A DNA stretch of 64,000 bases from Leptoclinus maculatus (GCA_032191485.1 JAVDOI010000001.1:36313885-36377884), one strand, 5' to 3'; shown: positions 36,618-49,664, counted from the first letter of the stretch. Notes: generated by a model not told the origin, from the letters alone. Numbers and translations are program-made.

Positions 36618-37830
36618 CCCCACTCACCCCTGCTGGATCGAGAAACACCTCTGCAACCACATAACCAAGATCTCATTTATCTGTGCAATACCATACCTCT
36701 TTGAAATGAGCAGCACTTCAGGATTTCTATAAAGTGTATTTATTGAGATTGTAATTTATTCTGTGCAACTAACACTTACATACACATATCAACATTCAGC
36801 ACTGAAGCAACCAAATGTCTAGTTTAATTCAAAATATATATAAAAAAAACATTGTTACAGTATACAATATAAACATTAAATCCATCAAGTCAAACCAACA
36901 CTCACATACTTATTTTCATACACTTATATATATTTTGCTTATTTATTTATACATTTATTTTTTGATAAACCTGTATGAATCCCTATACTGCCCCTTCTCT
37001 TGGATGTGACGCCATACCCAGAAAAGCAACTCAAACGCTTAAAATATTTAAATGTAGTTATGAGACACTTATAATGACCAAATAAAAGTTGTGATGCAAA
37101 TATACTAAGTTATATATTTTTGTGAAATTATATAAAATGATATATTTTCGTCAGAGTGAGAGTAGTATTGTTTGCTACATTATATATCAATTGTGAGTTG
37201 TTTTAATTCGATAACGGGTACATAATGCTCAATGAGACCTCATTGTACTGGTGTTGGTCAACTTTTTGCTGTGAGTTTTATATTGTAAACACTTTCTGGT
37301 GTGATAGATCTAAGTTATTAAACTGAACCAATCTGCCTCTGATTGATATTTATGATAAACATGGTATATAATAAACTATGTGGACATAAAGAAATACAGT
37401 GGACTGCTTTCATCCATTTTGTTGTATTTATATAAACTTATTTCTTATTATTTATTTAGTATTGTTAAGTCAACATTATGTAGATAGTTAAATATGATAA
37501 TTATGGACATTGTATCAAAAATAACGAGTCAATATTACGATATAGCAAGTCAAGATTGATTTTTAAAGTAAAAATGAATATTGTAATTTTGACTTTTTTA
37601 CTCAGCATTTTTGATAAACTATCTAACAATATGACTTGCATCTAAACATGTTGACCCATAATTTTGACTTTCAAAAATGACCAGTGTGAGCGATCTGTTA
37701 ATATAATGTATACAGTAACGTTAGTGTAAATGAATTCCACCACTGGTTGTCACATTATCCATCCCACACCATATCACCCTCCTTATGTTTAGACTATTTA
37801 ATTAAATAAAGGTACCCGGGTATCGGTGTC
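36618..37830 (+). other. STRC 3' UTR and STRC-EIF3J spacer
   Basis: AT-rich and non-coding. AATAAA hexamers at 37081-37086 and 37370-37375 are candidate STRC polyadenylation signals. No other feature is seen. Confidence 0.55.
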
Positions 37831-37984
37831 GTGTTGCCTGAAGTAACGTTAGCTCAGGGAGGCCGTGTCATAAGATAAGCGCTCAGCGTGACGTCTAGAA
37901 GGTGGGAGCCGTTTCTGAACGTGGCCAACGGGCTGCTGCACTGACTCTACTGCGAGCCTGTCAAACACAACCAACACAGCCAAC
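37830..37984 (+). promoter_or_regulatory. EIF3J promoter and 5' UTR region, CpG-rich, TATA-less
   Basis: An abrupt shift from AT-rich spacer to CpG-rich sequence occurs immediately before the EIF3J start. It includes a CRE-like TGACGTCT at 37889-37896. There is no TATA box. This fits a housekeeping gene promoter, and the transcription start is presumably between about 37900 and 37960. Confidence 0.55.
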
Positions 37985-40900
37985 ATGGCGGACTGGGGTG
38001 AGCAACTTAAGTTAGGAAGGATCGCTATCTGTACATCAGCCGCTTCACACAGTCATTGTTTTACGAGCCTAGCACTTCGCTTTTTGTTTAACTCAGCCGT
38101 TAGATGTGGATTGGCCTAACGATTTTCATGTTGTCGTTTTTACAGACGCTGAAAGCTTCGAGCCGGAGGAGCAGAATAAAAAGGCGGCATCGATGGACAA
38201 ATGGGAAGGTGAAGACGACGAGGACGATGTTAAGGTACATTAAACACTCGTTCTGTATGAGCTCGGGCTAAAGTTAGCCTCCGTGTGTCGGGCTTAACGT
38301 TAAGCAAGTTGTTAAACTCGACCAGTTAATGTCAAGCTAACATTGGGATGAGACATTGTCGATGTGATCCATGCTTCATCACGGTTTCAGGCTGTCTGTC
38401 AATCCTAACCTCCGAGCCCGTGTTAGCCGTCAGCTAGCACAAAGCTAACTCATGTGGCTCTATCTGGCAGCCTGTAGTAAGTCCACTAAAGCTAGCTAAC
38501 GTTAGGCTACCACTCGTTTTCAACTGGTGTAATGTACCGTTACCACAGTGAATTAAACTTAATCCCATGGACACTAGTGTAGTTTGCTTTCATTTAGAAC
38601 CTTACAAGTAACTAGGTAGTTCTTGGATAGCCGGTCTAAATTTGGATAACGTAGCTTAAAGCTAATCTTTTACGGGCCACTCAAGTTAGCTAGCAAACTC
38701 ATGAGTTTGCGACTGAAAATGAGCTTAAATGGTGGATAACAATAGCATCGTTAAGTGGTCTGGAGTACTTGTGTGGTTGATGTAGATGATTGTCTCATCA
38801 TTGCTCAAAGTTAGGGTCATTAAATGGTTGTAGAAGATGTTGTGTCCTGGATCCCCTCAGCTTGAGTTACGTTCAACATGAGGCGGCCTTAGCTTGCTAA
38901 CCAACTTTAGCCACAATCAGATTAAATCAACATATGGGTTGATGACTCAACTCAAGCCTCGGACAAGGCCGAGAACTTTCCAGCGCTACAACAGGCATGT
39001 AGTAGAAAACTGGTGCTCAGTTAATACTGTGGTACAAGTGGTTATTAGCTAGAAGTTGACATGGTTGCTGTCCAGAAACCTCTGGTATTCACTCTGGGAA
39101 AGCGCTAGTAGAGGCCTCCTCAATTGTTAAGTTTTCTGTCGCATATGGTGCCCAAAGCTAAACAAACTGATGATGTCATGTCCTCCATAGTACAGTCTGT
39201 GGGCTTATTCAGCAAGCATGGTAAAATATTTGTGCCAAATTAGGGACCAACAATGAATTGCTTCTCAAAATATATTAATTTGTAAGTGGATTATTTTGAG
39301 GTATTTACAATATGCTCAAATACAATAGCTTGTTTTTCAAAGCTCATTGAGTAATGACTGTATCGCTTTGTAAAGATGAGTTAGTTATTTCGGTTTTTGG
39401 GTCACAGTTCGGTACGTTTTTGGTACAATAAGGAAAACAGATTTATTATTTATTTTGAAAATGATTAACGTTCAACAGTTACTCCTTGGCCATACTTCTT
39501 ACTTTAACAGTTACGGCACTCTAATACTGACATATTGACAATAATAAATCACACGTAACAGGAATGTCTGTCGTATAAATGTAAAGTATTTCTGATTCTG
39601 CTATGCTCCCATCATAAGAATCTGACCTGTTGACAGTTCCTGAATCATTGTTGCAGCGCTCATGCACTTAAACCTTAATGCTTTCAAACTGTATTGTCTA
39701 CAGTTGAGTGTGGTCGCATATACGCAGTGATACTCTTTACACATAAGCTACTTTGGCACAATCTGAATCTGCAGACTCACCCTTCTAATCGAGCTAAACC
39801 ATCTAGCATTCTATAGCGCTGCTACAGCTGAAAACAACTGGTGCGCTGTCAAAACTTTCCGGGTGAAACTCATGCTCCAGAATTTCTGTCCCGGTTTGTG
39901 AGTCGTAGACATAAACAGCTGTTTGAGGAAAGGATGGCACATACCAAACTGAACATCATGTACCGAAGGCTTCAAAACCGATACACATATTGTTACTCCC
40001 CTACTATCACAATATGGAAGATGTACGCAAAGTGTCACAAAATTATTAGGCAGCCTGATGTTCCCAAACTGTGATAAACCTACCACTGGTGGTATGCGAG
40101 ATCTTTGCTAAAATACCCAACAATTACACTCAAATTTGCCCAAGTCCTTAACTTAAAACCCCCCAAATTGTCATTTAATTTTTATTATCCATTTGGTTGG
40201 ACATAACATGGACTAGTGACGCTAAATATAGATGGATTCGGACTCGATTGTTGATTAAAGCAGAATTAGTGGAATTTTGAAATAGCTTCAAGGTCCAAAA
40301 GAGGCAGGTGAAAACACTCTTTTGGTTTGGATGGACCTAGACTTTCCCAGCTTAGGTGTCGTGTTGATGGACTTTACCTGTAGTGTAGTTGCATTGATTT
40401 AGGACATTAACCTGTCTGAGCGCCTCATCACTCAGTGCTGGAATTAGGAATGTGTTTTTTGTGTGCAGATGTCCGTTTGTAAAATTAAGGAATTTTATGT
40501 TGGTTTTTTTGCCATTAATCTGATTTTGTTTAAGTTTGTGTAAATCATGTACTGTTTGTGTGTTGTGTTTGAAAAGTTTACTTCCTCATCATTGTCTCAA
40601 TTCATTTTTTCCCAGGACAATTGGGATGATGAGGATGAAGAAAAAGAGAAAAAGGCAGAGATGAAGAAAAGGGGTACAGATATGTTTTTAATTTGTGCCT
40701 GTTTCAGAAGAACGGAATCCGTTGTATGTTAATATTTAGCAAAGTTGTCTGCCTTTACTGCAAATTCACTTGTGTTCTTATTCCATTATTTAAAGCGTTA
40801 GAGAAAAAGGTTTCTGAAAAGAAAAAGCTGAGTGAGAAGATCAAAGAGAAAGAGAACCAGTTAAAGAAAGAACAGGAGCTGAAGAAGAAAGAGTTGGAGG

Positions 40901-42112
40901 ATGTGAGTTTCTTTTTTTTCTCCCTTATGGCTGTTACAGTTCTATATAATTTACAAACTGTGTTCATCTATTGGAATGCTTTCTTTTTGACTTTGGGACA
41001 TCTTTTATTACAGGAAGAAGAGCTCGCACCTGAAGATCAACTTGCAGAAAAGATAAGAGTGAAGAAATTACAGGAAGATGCTGACTTGGAGCTGGCAAAA
41101 GATGCTTTTGGTAAGAAATGATCACACTTCAGGTAAATTAGAAAAAGATCAAAGCTGGGAAAAGTCCTTGGCTGGGGGAGTGGCTTTGCATCGGTGACTC
41201 TGTATGTCCTTTTTTAACAATGTATTTTTTTATGTTCTTCCAGGTATAAGCAGCACTTCAAACAGTGTCACTGGGATTGACGCCATGTGTCCATCTTCTA
41301 AAGACGACTTCACAGAGTTTGAAAAATTGCTGAAAGAAAAGATATCCCCGTTTGAAAAATCTGAGCATTATTCAAGTTTCTTGGATTCATTGTTTCGGGA
41401 ACTTTGTATTTCATGTAAGCAGCATCTTTTACAGTTGTTTTTACTGAATATAGATCATTACACTTATTCACTATATCGGTACCTTGCATTTCAATCAAAG
41501 CTGGCTTAACTAATGACTATTTTTCTTTCTCCCTCTTACAGTGGAAGTAGAGGACTTGAAGAAAGTCAGTAATTCCCTGACAGCCCTACTTAGTGAAAAA
41601 CAGAAACAAGAAAAAGTGAGTGACTGCATGCTTGTATTTTCTCATATTCTGATCTGTAGTTTATATGCAGAAGGGGGTGCTGTTCACCTAGCAAAGCAGA
41701 CCGGATGTGTGCTCATAGACATCAACCACGCTATGCAGTCTTGTAGTTTGTTCTTAAACATTCATGTGGTTTCTTTACTAATTGATTATTTTTTTTTTAT
41801 ATATTTGTCAATTAAATTATAATATGGAACATGGTAGTTTACCAGCAGAATAAATTAATAATTTAGTTTGTTGCATAGTTGAACCAGAGAATTCTCAGAT
41901 CAAATTATAACATTGTTTTGCTGTAAATGTGTAGTCGTATATTAAGTCATTTCTTTAAAATGGAATTTCATTTGTCTTTACAGCAAAACAAAGGCAAGAA
42001 GAAGAAGAAAGGGGTCGTTGCTGGAGGCGGATTGAAAGCACAGTTGAGAGATGACCTTGACTATGCAGAGTTTGATGGTGGCTACGCCCAAGACTATGAG
42101 GACTTCATGTGA
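37985..42112 (+). CDS. EIF3J: EIF3J, eukaryotic translation initiation factor 3 subunit J, complete
   Basis: eIF3j is a loosely bound eIF3 subunit that sits at the 40S decoding centre and mRNA channel and helps 40S recruitment and recycling. Coding exons: 37985-37997, 38146-38234, 40616-40673, 40796-40902, 41014-41110, 41244-41414, 41542-41615 and 41984-42112. They total 738 nt (245 aa; the human protein is 258 aa as I recall). The start CAACATGGCG is in good context in a CpG-rich block. The order of features is an acidic N-terminus (DKWEGEDDEDDVKDNWDDED), a Lys/Glu coiled coil (KEKENQLKKEQELKKKELED), LAEKIRVKKLQEDADLELAK, IDAMCPSSKDDFTEFEKLL, and a C-terminus with a KKKKKGVV basic run, GGGLKAQLRDDL and QDYEDFM, which matches the family's C-terminal end. 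Intron 2 contains a decayed DNA element. Confidence 0.97.
38260..38960. repeat. GCTAA/TTAGC/TAACGTTA word-rich stretch in EIF3J intron 2
   Basis: About a dozen copies of GCTAA, TTAGC or GCTAGC occur, with composites such as AGCTAGCTAACGTTAGG (38492-38508), GCTTAACGTTAAGC (38291-38304) and AGTTAGCTAGC. They begin within 300 bp of the start codon. The pattern is the same as in CTDSPL2 intron 1. Confidence 0.55.
39346..40008. mobile_element. Decayed DNA transposon fragment in EIF3J intron 2, probably hAT-like
   Basis: The left side GAGTAATGACTGTATCGCTTT resembles the inverse of the right side, where AAACCGATACACATATTGTTACTCC lies. Internal CAGTTCGGTACGTTTTTGGT words are typical of a fish element type. 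Open frames of about 80-90 codons on both strands show no transposase motif. The boundaries are approximate and no target duplication was confirmed. Confidence 0.4.
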
Positions 42113-43300
42113 CACTGGCCCCATCACTACTGCCCTTTACCCCTCCTAACCCACAGAAACGCAGCTGTACCTTCTCATGCTGTCCAGTGCCATCCTGGAA
42201 AATCTGAACTATGTGTTGCCCCCTTCATTTTGCTTCAATGACCAGAGGGACTATACCAGGGAGCATCCACTCTCACCAACTCTTTGTTCATACATATGGA
42301 ATTGCCTTTTCTCTGTCTCATTCAGCCTCGACTCACACACGCATCATACATTATCTGTTGGGTGACCCAGCTTCAATGGAGAATATATTGTAACTGCTGT
42401 TGGCTGAGTTTTGTAGGCCTCATTTTTTATTAAATGTTGCTTCTTTTAAAACAGCAGATACAGTATTGCAGTTATAAGTACAGTGACATAGAAACACAAG
42501 GTTCTATGCAAATTCTTTAACCAGAACGTCATGATTATGTTATTGGTCTTGCTTACCTGTGGATGGTTCTCTTACAGGAAAGTATATAGTATCTATAACT
42601 TTGGTTGCCAAATTCAGAACAATTATTCATCTTTATCTCTGGAAAGGTTGTGTTGTGGATGATTTTGAGACTGATGCAACATGTAAGTAGTAGTTGTAAT
42701 TCTACAGAGAGCACATGACATTCACTCTAAGGTTAAAGGGATAGACAAGTAGGCTATAATACATGTGACTTTAAAACCTCATAGCCATTCTCTTGATACA
42801 TCTCTGGAATATCCTTGAAAATATGGAGCAAAGACTACTTAAAGGTATTTTTTGTGCATTAAGAAAAAAGTAATTTACTAATTTGATTTCTACTTATACA
42901 GATAAGGTATGGATCAGGCAAGTGGATTAACTTGCTTCATCTGGTCTCCTAATCATTGCTTCTGCAGGCTTGTATCAAGTGTGATGAGGAGCGGGGGCTT
43001 ATGGGCTTCACCCACCATTTCTTCATATGGGCTACAGTTAATTGAAAGGGGTGTATTTCTCCTTTTCTCGAGCAATTGACCGGTTTCAATGTTACATGGA
43101 CAATTGGATACACACAATGTGGAAGATACAGCATCTGCAGTGTTTTATAAGCATCTAATTTAATAAATCACTGGTCAAAAAGAAATTGTTTGTTCTTGTT
43201 TACAACATCACTGAAAAACTTAAATGCAATAACAGCACTCTGATTATACATTTTGTTATAGCATGTGTAATAAATACTCTATTTACAGTTTCAAGTAAAT
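42113..43300 (+). other. EIF3J: EIF3J 3' UTR
   Basis: Non-coding sequence after the EIF3J stop. Candidate polyadenylation signals are ATTAAA near 42430, AATAAA at 43162-43167 and AATAAA at 43269-43274. The CILP gene ends on the other strand about 200 bp beyond. Confidence 0.6.
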
Positions 43301-43409
43301 ATTTGCCACAGTACAGTTGAAACTTTAAGGTAAAACAAATGCAAGAAATAGGTCTAGGTTTGTTTAGTTAAATATTCCCTTAATTTGAAAGAAAAGTAAG
43401 TATAAAATG

Positions 43410-43415
43410 TTTATT
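43410..43415 (-). terminator. CILP: CILP polyadenylation signal (AATAAA on minus strand)
   Basis: The plus strand reads TTTATT, which is AATAAA on the minus strand, about 75 bp past the CILP stop. This implies a very short 3' UTR. It faces the EIF3J 3' end. Confidence 0.55.
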
Positions 43416-43490
43416 AAAACAAGGTTAATCCTGTCTCCATTGCAGGTCTTAATTTTCTTTCCATACAGCCTTCACCTTCAGTGTTGTCAT

Positions 43491-46400
43491 TTAGCTTCTG
43501 GCCTTTGTGCGCCTTCCTGCAGGATTTCTTGTACTACGTCTGCTGCTGCTGCGGGGTGCGTTGGCCCTCTGTCGGCGCCGGTTCTCCCTACCTTCTCCTC
43601 TCACCACGCTTGTTACTGTTTGACCTCGAGAACTCTGCAGGGCCTGGAAGACACTCTGGCTTTTCACCTCACGATCTCCACAGGTGAACGTCAGCGCTAC
43701 GCCCTCATTGCTCTTCATAACACGAGATGTACCGTCAGAACTGCCGTCAAAGCAGCGTCCGAGTGCGATCTCTTTGGCTGTGCGGGGATCCTGGTCTGTC
43801 ACCGTATAAATTCCGTAGTTGTGGCCCAGGGGGTCAAGAGGTGCTAGCATGGTGAACTCATTGGTGTCATTGTTTACAGCGAGGGGCAGATGGTTGACCA
43901 GATACTCCTGAAGGATTGAGTTAACCTGATCTCTTTTACAGCTTCCTTGTGGAATCACCTTCACCAGGGTACGATCGACACGTTCCTGATCATACAGCAT
44001 CCCACTGCACTTGAACTCCAGGCACACAGCTGAAATAGTTGCCTGGTCCATGTCACGGATGCTGCGACTATCTCGGAGGCCATACAGCTGGCCTTTCGTC
44101 TTCGGGTGGGTGCCACCCATGTTACGGGACCGCACATTGATCTCATGTGGGCTGTTAACTTTTACTTTGATGTAACAGGCCCGGTATTCCAATGGCTTGG
44201 GCCACCAGGTCAGGTAGTCCTCTGTCCAGCTCATTGGATCATCTTCATTGAACGGCACTGTGTTGTAATCATAGCGGTCTCCTTCTACTCTTGAGAAGCG
44301 GAAGTGTGGTGCACTGAACGAGGCCTCCTCACATTCTTTCAAGTTCTCAAATGTGTACACTGGTCCGTTGCTTTCTTCCGCTGTGTTGGCACTTGGTTTT
44401 GCCACATTGATGCTGAATGCAGTCTTCTTCACTCTAGGGTCTTCATGGTCAGTGCGTCTGTAGTTCAGCTTACCCAGGTAAGGCTGGGGCACTCCAATTA
44501 AGTTGGGATTGAGTTTAGGAGCAGAAGAGACGGCATCCAGCTCCTCTCCTCCAAGGTTGGCCATGACATACGCAGAGTAGGCATCAGCTTTTTGTTCATC
44601 GCAAAAAGCAGGAAGACAGGCACCATTGGAGCCAGTTATGACACTATCAAAACGGCCCCAGGCACGTGGGTTAGATGAGTAGCCAGCTGTGGGCTCCATG
44701 TTTATAAGACTCACCACTACTCCCTCCACCTGCTCACTGGGCATGAAGCGTTCACTACGGAAGGTCCTCACTTTCACATAACACCTGCGGTTCTCTGGGA
44801 CGTCCAAGTTAAAAAGACGTCTCTCTCTGATCTCCATGTTACCAATCAGAAAGGTTCTCTCCTCCCTTTTTCCTCTTCTTTTCTTCTCCACCTGCAGGCT
44901 TCCTTCCTCCTCCCACAGGCCAGTATCAGGGTTCAGTGACCACAGCTTCATGGTATTGAGGTGCTCAGACATCTTCACCTGGGCAGAATCTAGGAACACC
45001 TTCACTTCACCTGCGTTCAGCGGCTCATTGTTTTCTTCCCCCCTAAAGTCAACTGAGAACATCCCGTAGGTTCTCAGCGGCATAGTATCTCCATCATCTC
45101 CTACAAAGTTGAGATCACTTTGAGCTGCAGCAGCTGTGGAGATGTCTCTGGGGTCTAGGAACGTTACGCTAGCACTGACATTACCAGTGAAGACTTCTCC
45201 TTTTTCTGTATAGAAGGCATAGGGAGGAATCTGGATTTGAACCATTGCTTCCTGGCCCTCTACCTCCCCAAGCTCCAGAGTGTTGATTTCTGTTGGGCTG
45301 ATGGTCACAGGAGGTTTCTTTCTTAGAAGTTTGATCTCATGGTAAACAGACCCTCCTTTGGTGTTAAATGGAAGTACCTTTGTGGTGTTAACAAATTTCT
45401 GCATGTTGTCCACAAAAGTCAGGACTAGCCTCTCTGTGTCTGGAGGAACCTGGATGGAGAATGTACCTTTGTAGCCTGTGCGGCGGATTCGGACTCCATT
45501 CATATAGACATGGCCAAACCTCATTGGCTCACCATTGTCTGCAGCAACGGCCCTACCATGCACAATGGCCTTGGTGTCCACACATTTCTGGCAGCCGCAC
45601 TCAGCCACCACCATGGTGGGCAGTTGGTAGCCCTGGCATGTTAGCTCCCTCTCCTCCATCTTTTTGACTCCACAGCAGTAAGCCACTTTGTCTTTGCACC
45701 TGATGCCATTGTCCAGCTGTCCAGCACATGTACTTGAGGGGCACTTGCCAACATCATAGTAAAAGGAGTCTGTGCTGTTTTGGTGGCAGTCATGTGGAAG
45801 ACGAATGAGGTGGGATTCAGGCTTGGGATTACATGAATGCTCGTCTCTACCTGTGTAAAAGATGAAGTGTTGAATTTAGTTTGATCATACTGCCATCTTT
45901 CTGATGTAAAATATAGTAGGAATCCCATTTATATTACTTAACACAATGCTTACAAAGTGTGTGCATTCATATTCCTGTGTATTTAATATAAATGTATTGA
46001 GAACACACCTAAGACTTTGAGTGTAGCTGGTTTGGTCTTAATAGCCCCAGAGGGACCGCTTGCTTTGCAATAGTACTCCCCAGTCTGCTCAGGGTTCAGA
46101 TTTTTCAGGACCAAGGTGCTCTCAGACTGCTTCTCCAGGAGACTGTTGTTATGAAACCTATTGGTTCACACAGAAGAAAAGGGAAGCAAAGTCATTGATT
46201 ATTCCATACTGTATTACTCAGATATTTGATGCATCCATGAAGGGCTGTAGTACTCAAGTCTGGTCTCAAGACCTCTTGGTCTCGGGCTCAGCTATTGAGA
46301 ACTGGTCGAGTTGTTCCAGTCTGCTGATCCGCATTCAGTTGTAAAGAACGCTGCTTGATTCTTCTCATCATCATGCGAGAAAAAAAAAATACACCTCCGC

Positions 46401-48724
46401 CGCTTTCATAATGTACCTGTAGAAACTGTTATGGTCCTCAAACTTAATTCTATGCATTGATTAGTTTGATGTTAGAAGACAGATGAATATTGTTTATAGA
46501 TAAATTATTTCTGTCCATCCTTACTCCTTAATCACTATGTTAGCATTGGACAGACGCTATTGCCTATTATGGTCCTGAACAGGACTCGATATGCTCTGGA
46601 CTCTGGTCTAGACTCTGACTTGTCTTGACTACAGCCCTGCGTCTCTGACTCAAAAACATTTGTGGTCTATAAATTCACTGTCACAAGTCTTACCATTGGT
46701 ACTTGTCTGGTTGTGGTGTTCCTGCCACTTTGCAGCAGAAGGCAGCAGTTTGTCCTTCCCTCCTGACCTTGCTCTCAGGCTTGCCCAACACATGAAGCTT
46801 CTCTAAAAAAAATCATAATCGGAGATACAAATAACATTAACTATTAGCTTCCTTACATGTTTCACAAACTTGTCAATAACATGCAACTAAAAACAAACTT
46901 TTTTTGTTAATTGCAATTCAATATTTTGGTGTAAATCTACAGATATCCACTGTACCTGTTCTTTTCAGCTGGACACTGACGACAGAGGTACGTTCAGCAC
47001 TGTGAGGCACAACAACACTGAGGGTGGCATGGCCCCGCAGGCTGACTGTCAGGGTAGTGTTGCCATCAGGGCAGATACCAGGGATGCGGTAATGCCCGTT
47101 GTGGTCGGTAAGGGTAAGCAGCTTGCCAGAGCGAAGGATAGTAGCCCCTTCAGCAGTGAGACCCCCCGCACCACGAACAGAACCCAGAAGGATGTGTGCC
47201 TTACACATGCATGCGTCACACTCAGCATTTACCTTCCCCATCACACACTGCAGGGAGCAATCTAAAGAGTAAAATATAACAAGTTAGCCATTTTATGAAT
47301 ACTGGGTCTCCCAGATTTGATGATGAATAAATAGAGAATTGCAGAAGAAGGGTCTGTCTGAGTAATCTAGGGCTCGCTCACCTGTTTTTGGGCACTCAGG
47401 TCCACTGCATGCTATCCCATCCACTTTAGGTCCACTGCAAGGCATAAAGCGTGACTGGCAGGTTCTAGAGCGCAGTTGGACCCCCACCTGACCACAGAGG
47501 GCAGGGCATGGGTTCCAGTCTGACCACGGACCCCAGTCACCCCGAATGTTCACACTGTTATCTATTGGAAAAGTGCAAATGACAGTCAAATAATCACCTG
47601 AGAAGAAGGACCCTTCTTATTTTGCACCTGTAAATGTGCACCACAAATATCTCCAAAACAAAAAAAGAGTAAAATATGCATTTTTTTATCTTGAGGTGAA
47701 CTGTTTTTGAATTTTTTTGTGATATATATATTTGTTTTATCATGCATTTTCAGAAATGACATGCACTGGAGCTTTATTTGTTGATTTATTTTTGTTGGGT
47801 GAGGTAACATGCACCTGCATGAACTGCATCTCAAAATAAAAGTTTGAGCGAACAGACCTTAGGCACTTAAGTTTCCACCAACAAATAATTTCACTTTAAC
47901 TTTAAAGAAAAGGGGTGATTTAACACCAAAATTATGCATATTACCTTATTTAACTATGTGCAAATAGCACAGAAATGCTACTTGCTTGGCTTTGTAGTTA
48001 GGGTCGCATTTCACCCTATGTCGGTGCTTTGAGAATTACACATTTTCTTTTTGTCTTATTTGCACAGGTTTAGCACAAAAGCCGCTCAATCCTTTACGAA
48101 TTTGCCCCAGAGTGTAGGGCCTTACTGTTATATTGAGACCGATTTTTGGTGACTGAATGAATATCAAAGGTGTTATAAGATCAAACCTTTGGGACAGAGG
48201 AAACGGACTGCGTAGTTGGAGCAGTTGCGTTCAGGACCCTGCTCTTCGTTAAGGCACCAGAAGCCTACAGTGGGGTCTGCATGGACCGTCTCCCCAGTTT
48301 CACGGGCTGGCATCCATTCAGTGGTTCTGGCTTCGATTGCCTTGGGAGTCTCACACACTCGGGCACGGTAGTAGAAGCGAATGGCCTCCAGCTGCTCATA
48401 GTCTCCACGGCCTCCGGGGTGATCGACATTGAACCATGTGGTCCACTCATCTAGACAGAAAACCAGTTGCGGGTAAACAATAATTTAGAAAGCGTGACTG
48501 CCCACACACATTAACACATTTAACACATTATATCCTTTGACTGTACTCTTTTATTTTTTCTCCAACCTTGTTTTGCAATGCACAACTATGTAAGTGTCCC
48601 CATCTGCTGTATAAGTTTGTAGGAAGGGTGCTGTGTGAATATTGGTGATTGACCCACCTTGAGCTGTAACAACAATGGCTGTGGTGATTCCCAGGGTGAG
48701 AAGAAGAAGAGGCCTCACTGCCAT
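43491..48724 (-). CDS. CILP: CILP, cartilage intermediate layer protein 1, complete
   Basis: CILP is a secreted cartilage matrix glycoprotein that modulates TGF-beta and IGF1 signalling. Coding exons, in transcript order: 48724-48658, 48450-48187, 47561-47382, 47261-46956, 46802-46694, 46157-46009 and 45850-43491. They total 3,435 nt (1,144 aa; human CILP1 is 1,184 aa as I recall). Exon 1 encodes a signal peptide, MAVRPLLLLTLGITTAIVV. Residues about 23-110 form a WxxW (mucin-2-like) domain (EWTTWFNVD, VGFWCLNEEQ, CSNYAVRFLC). Residues 111-170 form a thrombospondin type 1 domain (WGPWSDWNPCP, RSRTCQS). Next is a Cys-rich segment plus a carboxypeptidase-regulatory-like fold (GHYRIPGICPDG), then an Ig-like C2 domain at about 273-358 (AAFCCKVAG, GEYYCKASG). 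The remainder is the long CILP-specific region. A basic RRGKR site near residue 688 fits furin-type processing, and human has a similar site. YRRTDHEDPRVKKTAF identifies CILP1 rather than CILP2. Confidence 0.97.
46240..46639. mobile_element. hAT-like MITE in CILP intron
   Basis: The left end AAGGGCTGTAGTACTCAAGTC pairs with the right end GACTTGTCTTGACTACAGCCCTG. The 400-bp unit has TCTGGTCTCAAGACC-type subterminal repeats and no ORF of note. The flanking octamers CATCCATG and CGTCTCTG share 5 of 8 bases, so any target duplication is decayed. It lies between the exons encoding the two halves of the Ig-like domain. Confidence 0.65.
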
Positions 48725-48788
48725 TCTCAGACGCTGCTGCTACGTCTGGCCCTTGAACCTTCACCTCTCTCAATTCACACCGGGAACT
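48658..48788 (-). other. CILP: CILP exon 2 including start codon
   Basis: On the minus strand an acceptor TTCTTTAG ends at 48789, followed by 64 nt of 5' UTR and ATG 48724-48722. The donor is CAAG|GTGGGT. This indicates that the 5' UTR is split by an intron of about 0.9 kb. Confidence 0.65.
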
Positions 48789-49205
48789 CTAAAGAAGATA
48801 GAGTCCAGCGGCAGAGCCTCACTGGTGGTAAAATTTTGATTAAATATGGTGTAAAATAACAAAAAACAAGGTTGAATGTTGCATTTACATTTTCTTTAAG
48901 TCACACAACGCATCCCTAACACAATTTCAATTAGACAGTTATATGTAATAAAAAGCTACTTTCTGAAATTTAGTTTTAATGTTTAACTTAACAAAAGTGA
49001 ATGAAACAATAGTTCACATCTGAATCTAAAATGTTTCTTTAAAGATAGATTCCATCATCTGTCTATTTTGTTGAAAAAAAACAAAAAACATGGTAGGACA
49101 GAAACCCCCCACTCAGATTACACATCTGTGTTAGCCATCACCATTTGTCACCGGACACTGAAACATTTTTGCATTCACAAACGAAACACTGGCTACACAA
49201 TCCAA

Positions 49206-49230
49206 CCCCCCCCCCCACACACACACACAA
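49206..49230. repeat. (C)n(AC)n low-complexity tract in CILP 5' intron
   Basis: A C-run of about 11-12 passes into ACACACACAC. Confidence 0.85.
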
Positions 49231-49664
49231 GGTTTGCTTTTGTACAGTTTAAATGGAAAAAACAGAATTCACTGGCAAAACCCCACATTACAGACTAATT
49301 ACAGATATTGATAAAATTAGGATTGGGCAGCCTGGGTTACATGCAATAGCAGTAATTACAACAAAGGCTATTATTAGACATGCAAGTTACCAATCGGAAG
49401 TAAAGATGGATGTATTTTACATGATCATTCACATTGCAAAACTATTAAAATTATAGGCATTGACATTTTAATAAAGTCTTCACTTGTAATTTATTTTAAA
49501 CTCAAACCTCTATTTCAAAGGACTATTTCCTGATTACATTTTAAATCATATAAATAAGTTGCATTTAAGATTGAGCTATTGATCTGCCTATATGAGTTTA
49601 AGTACATGCTTAGTTAGATTGATGTGGACACATTCATTTATTTATTAATCTGTTTCTTTCTTAC

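Noticed and set aside
39811..40086. Opposing 77- and 91-codon frames in EIF3J intron 2
   Set aside because: They overlap on opposite strands inside a decayed transposon and have no transposase motifs.
43407..43847. 146-codon plus-strand frame over the CILP 3' end
   Set aside because: Antisense shadow of the CILP last exon, with Cys/Ser-rich non-conserved content.
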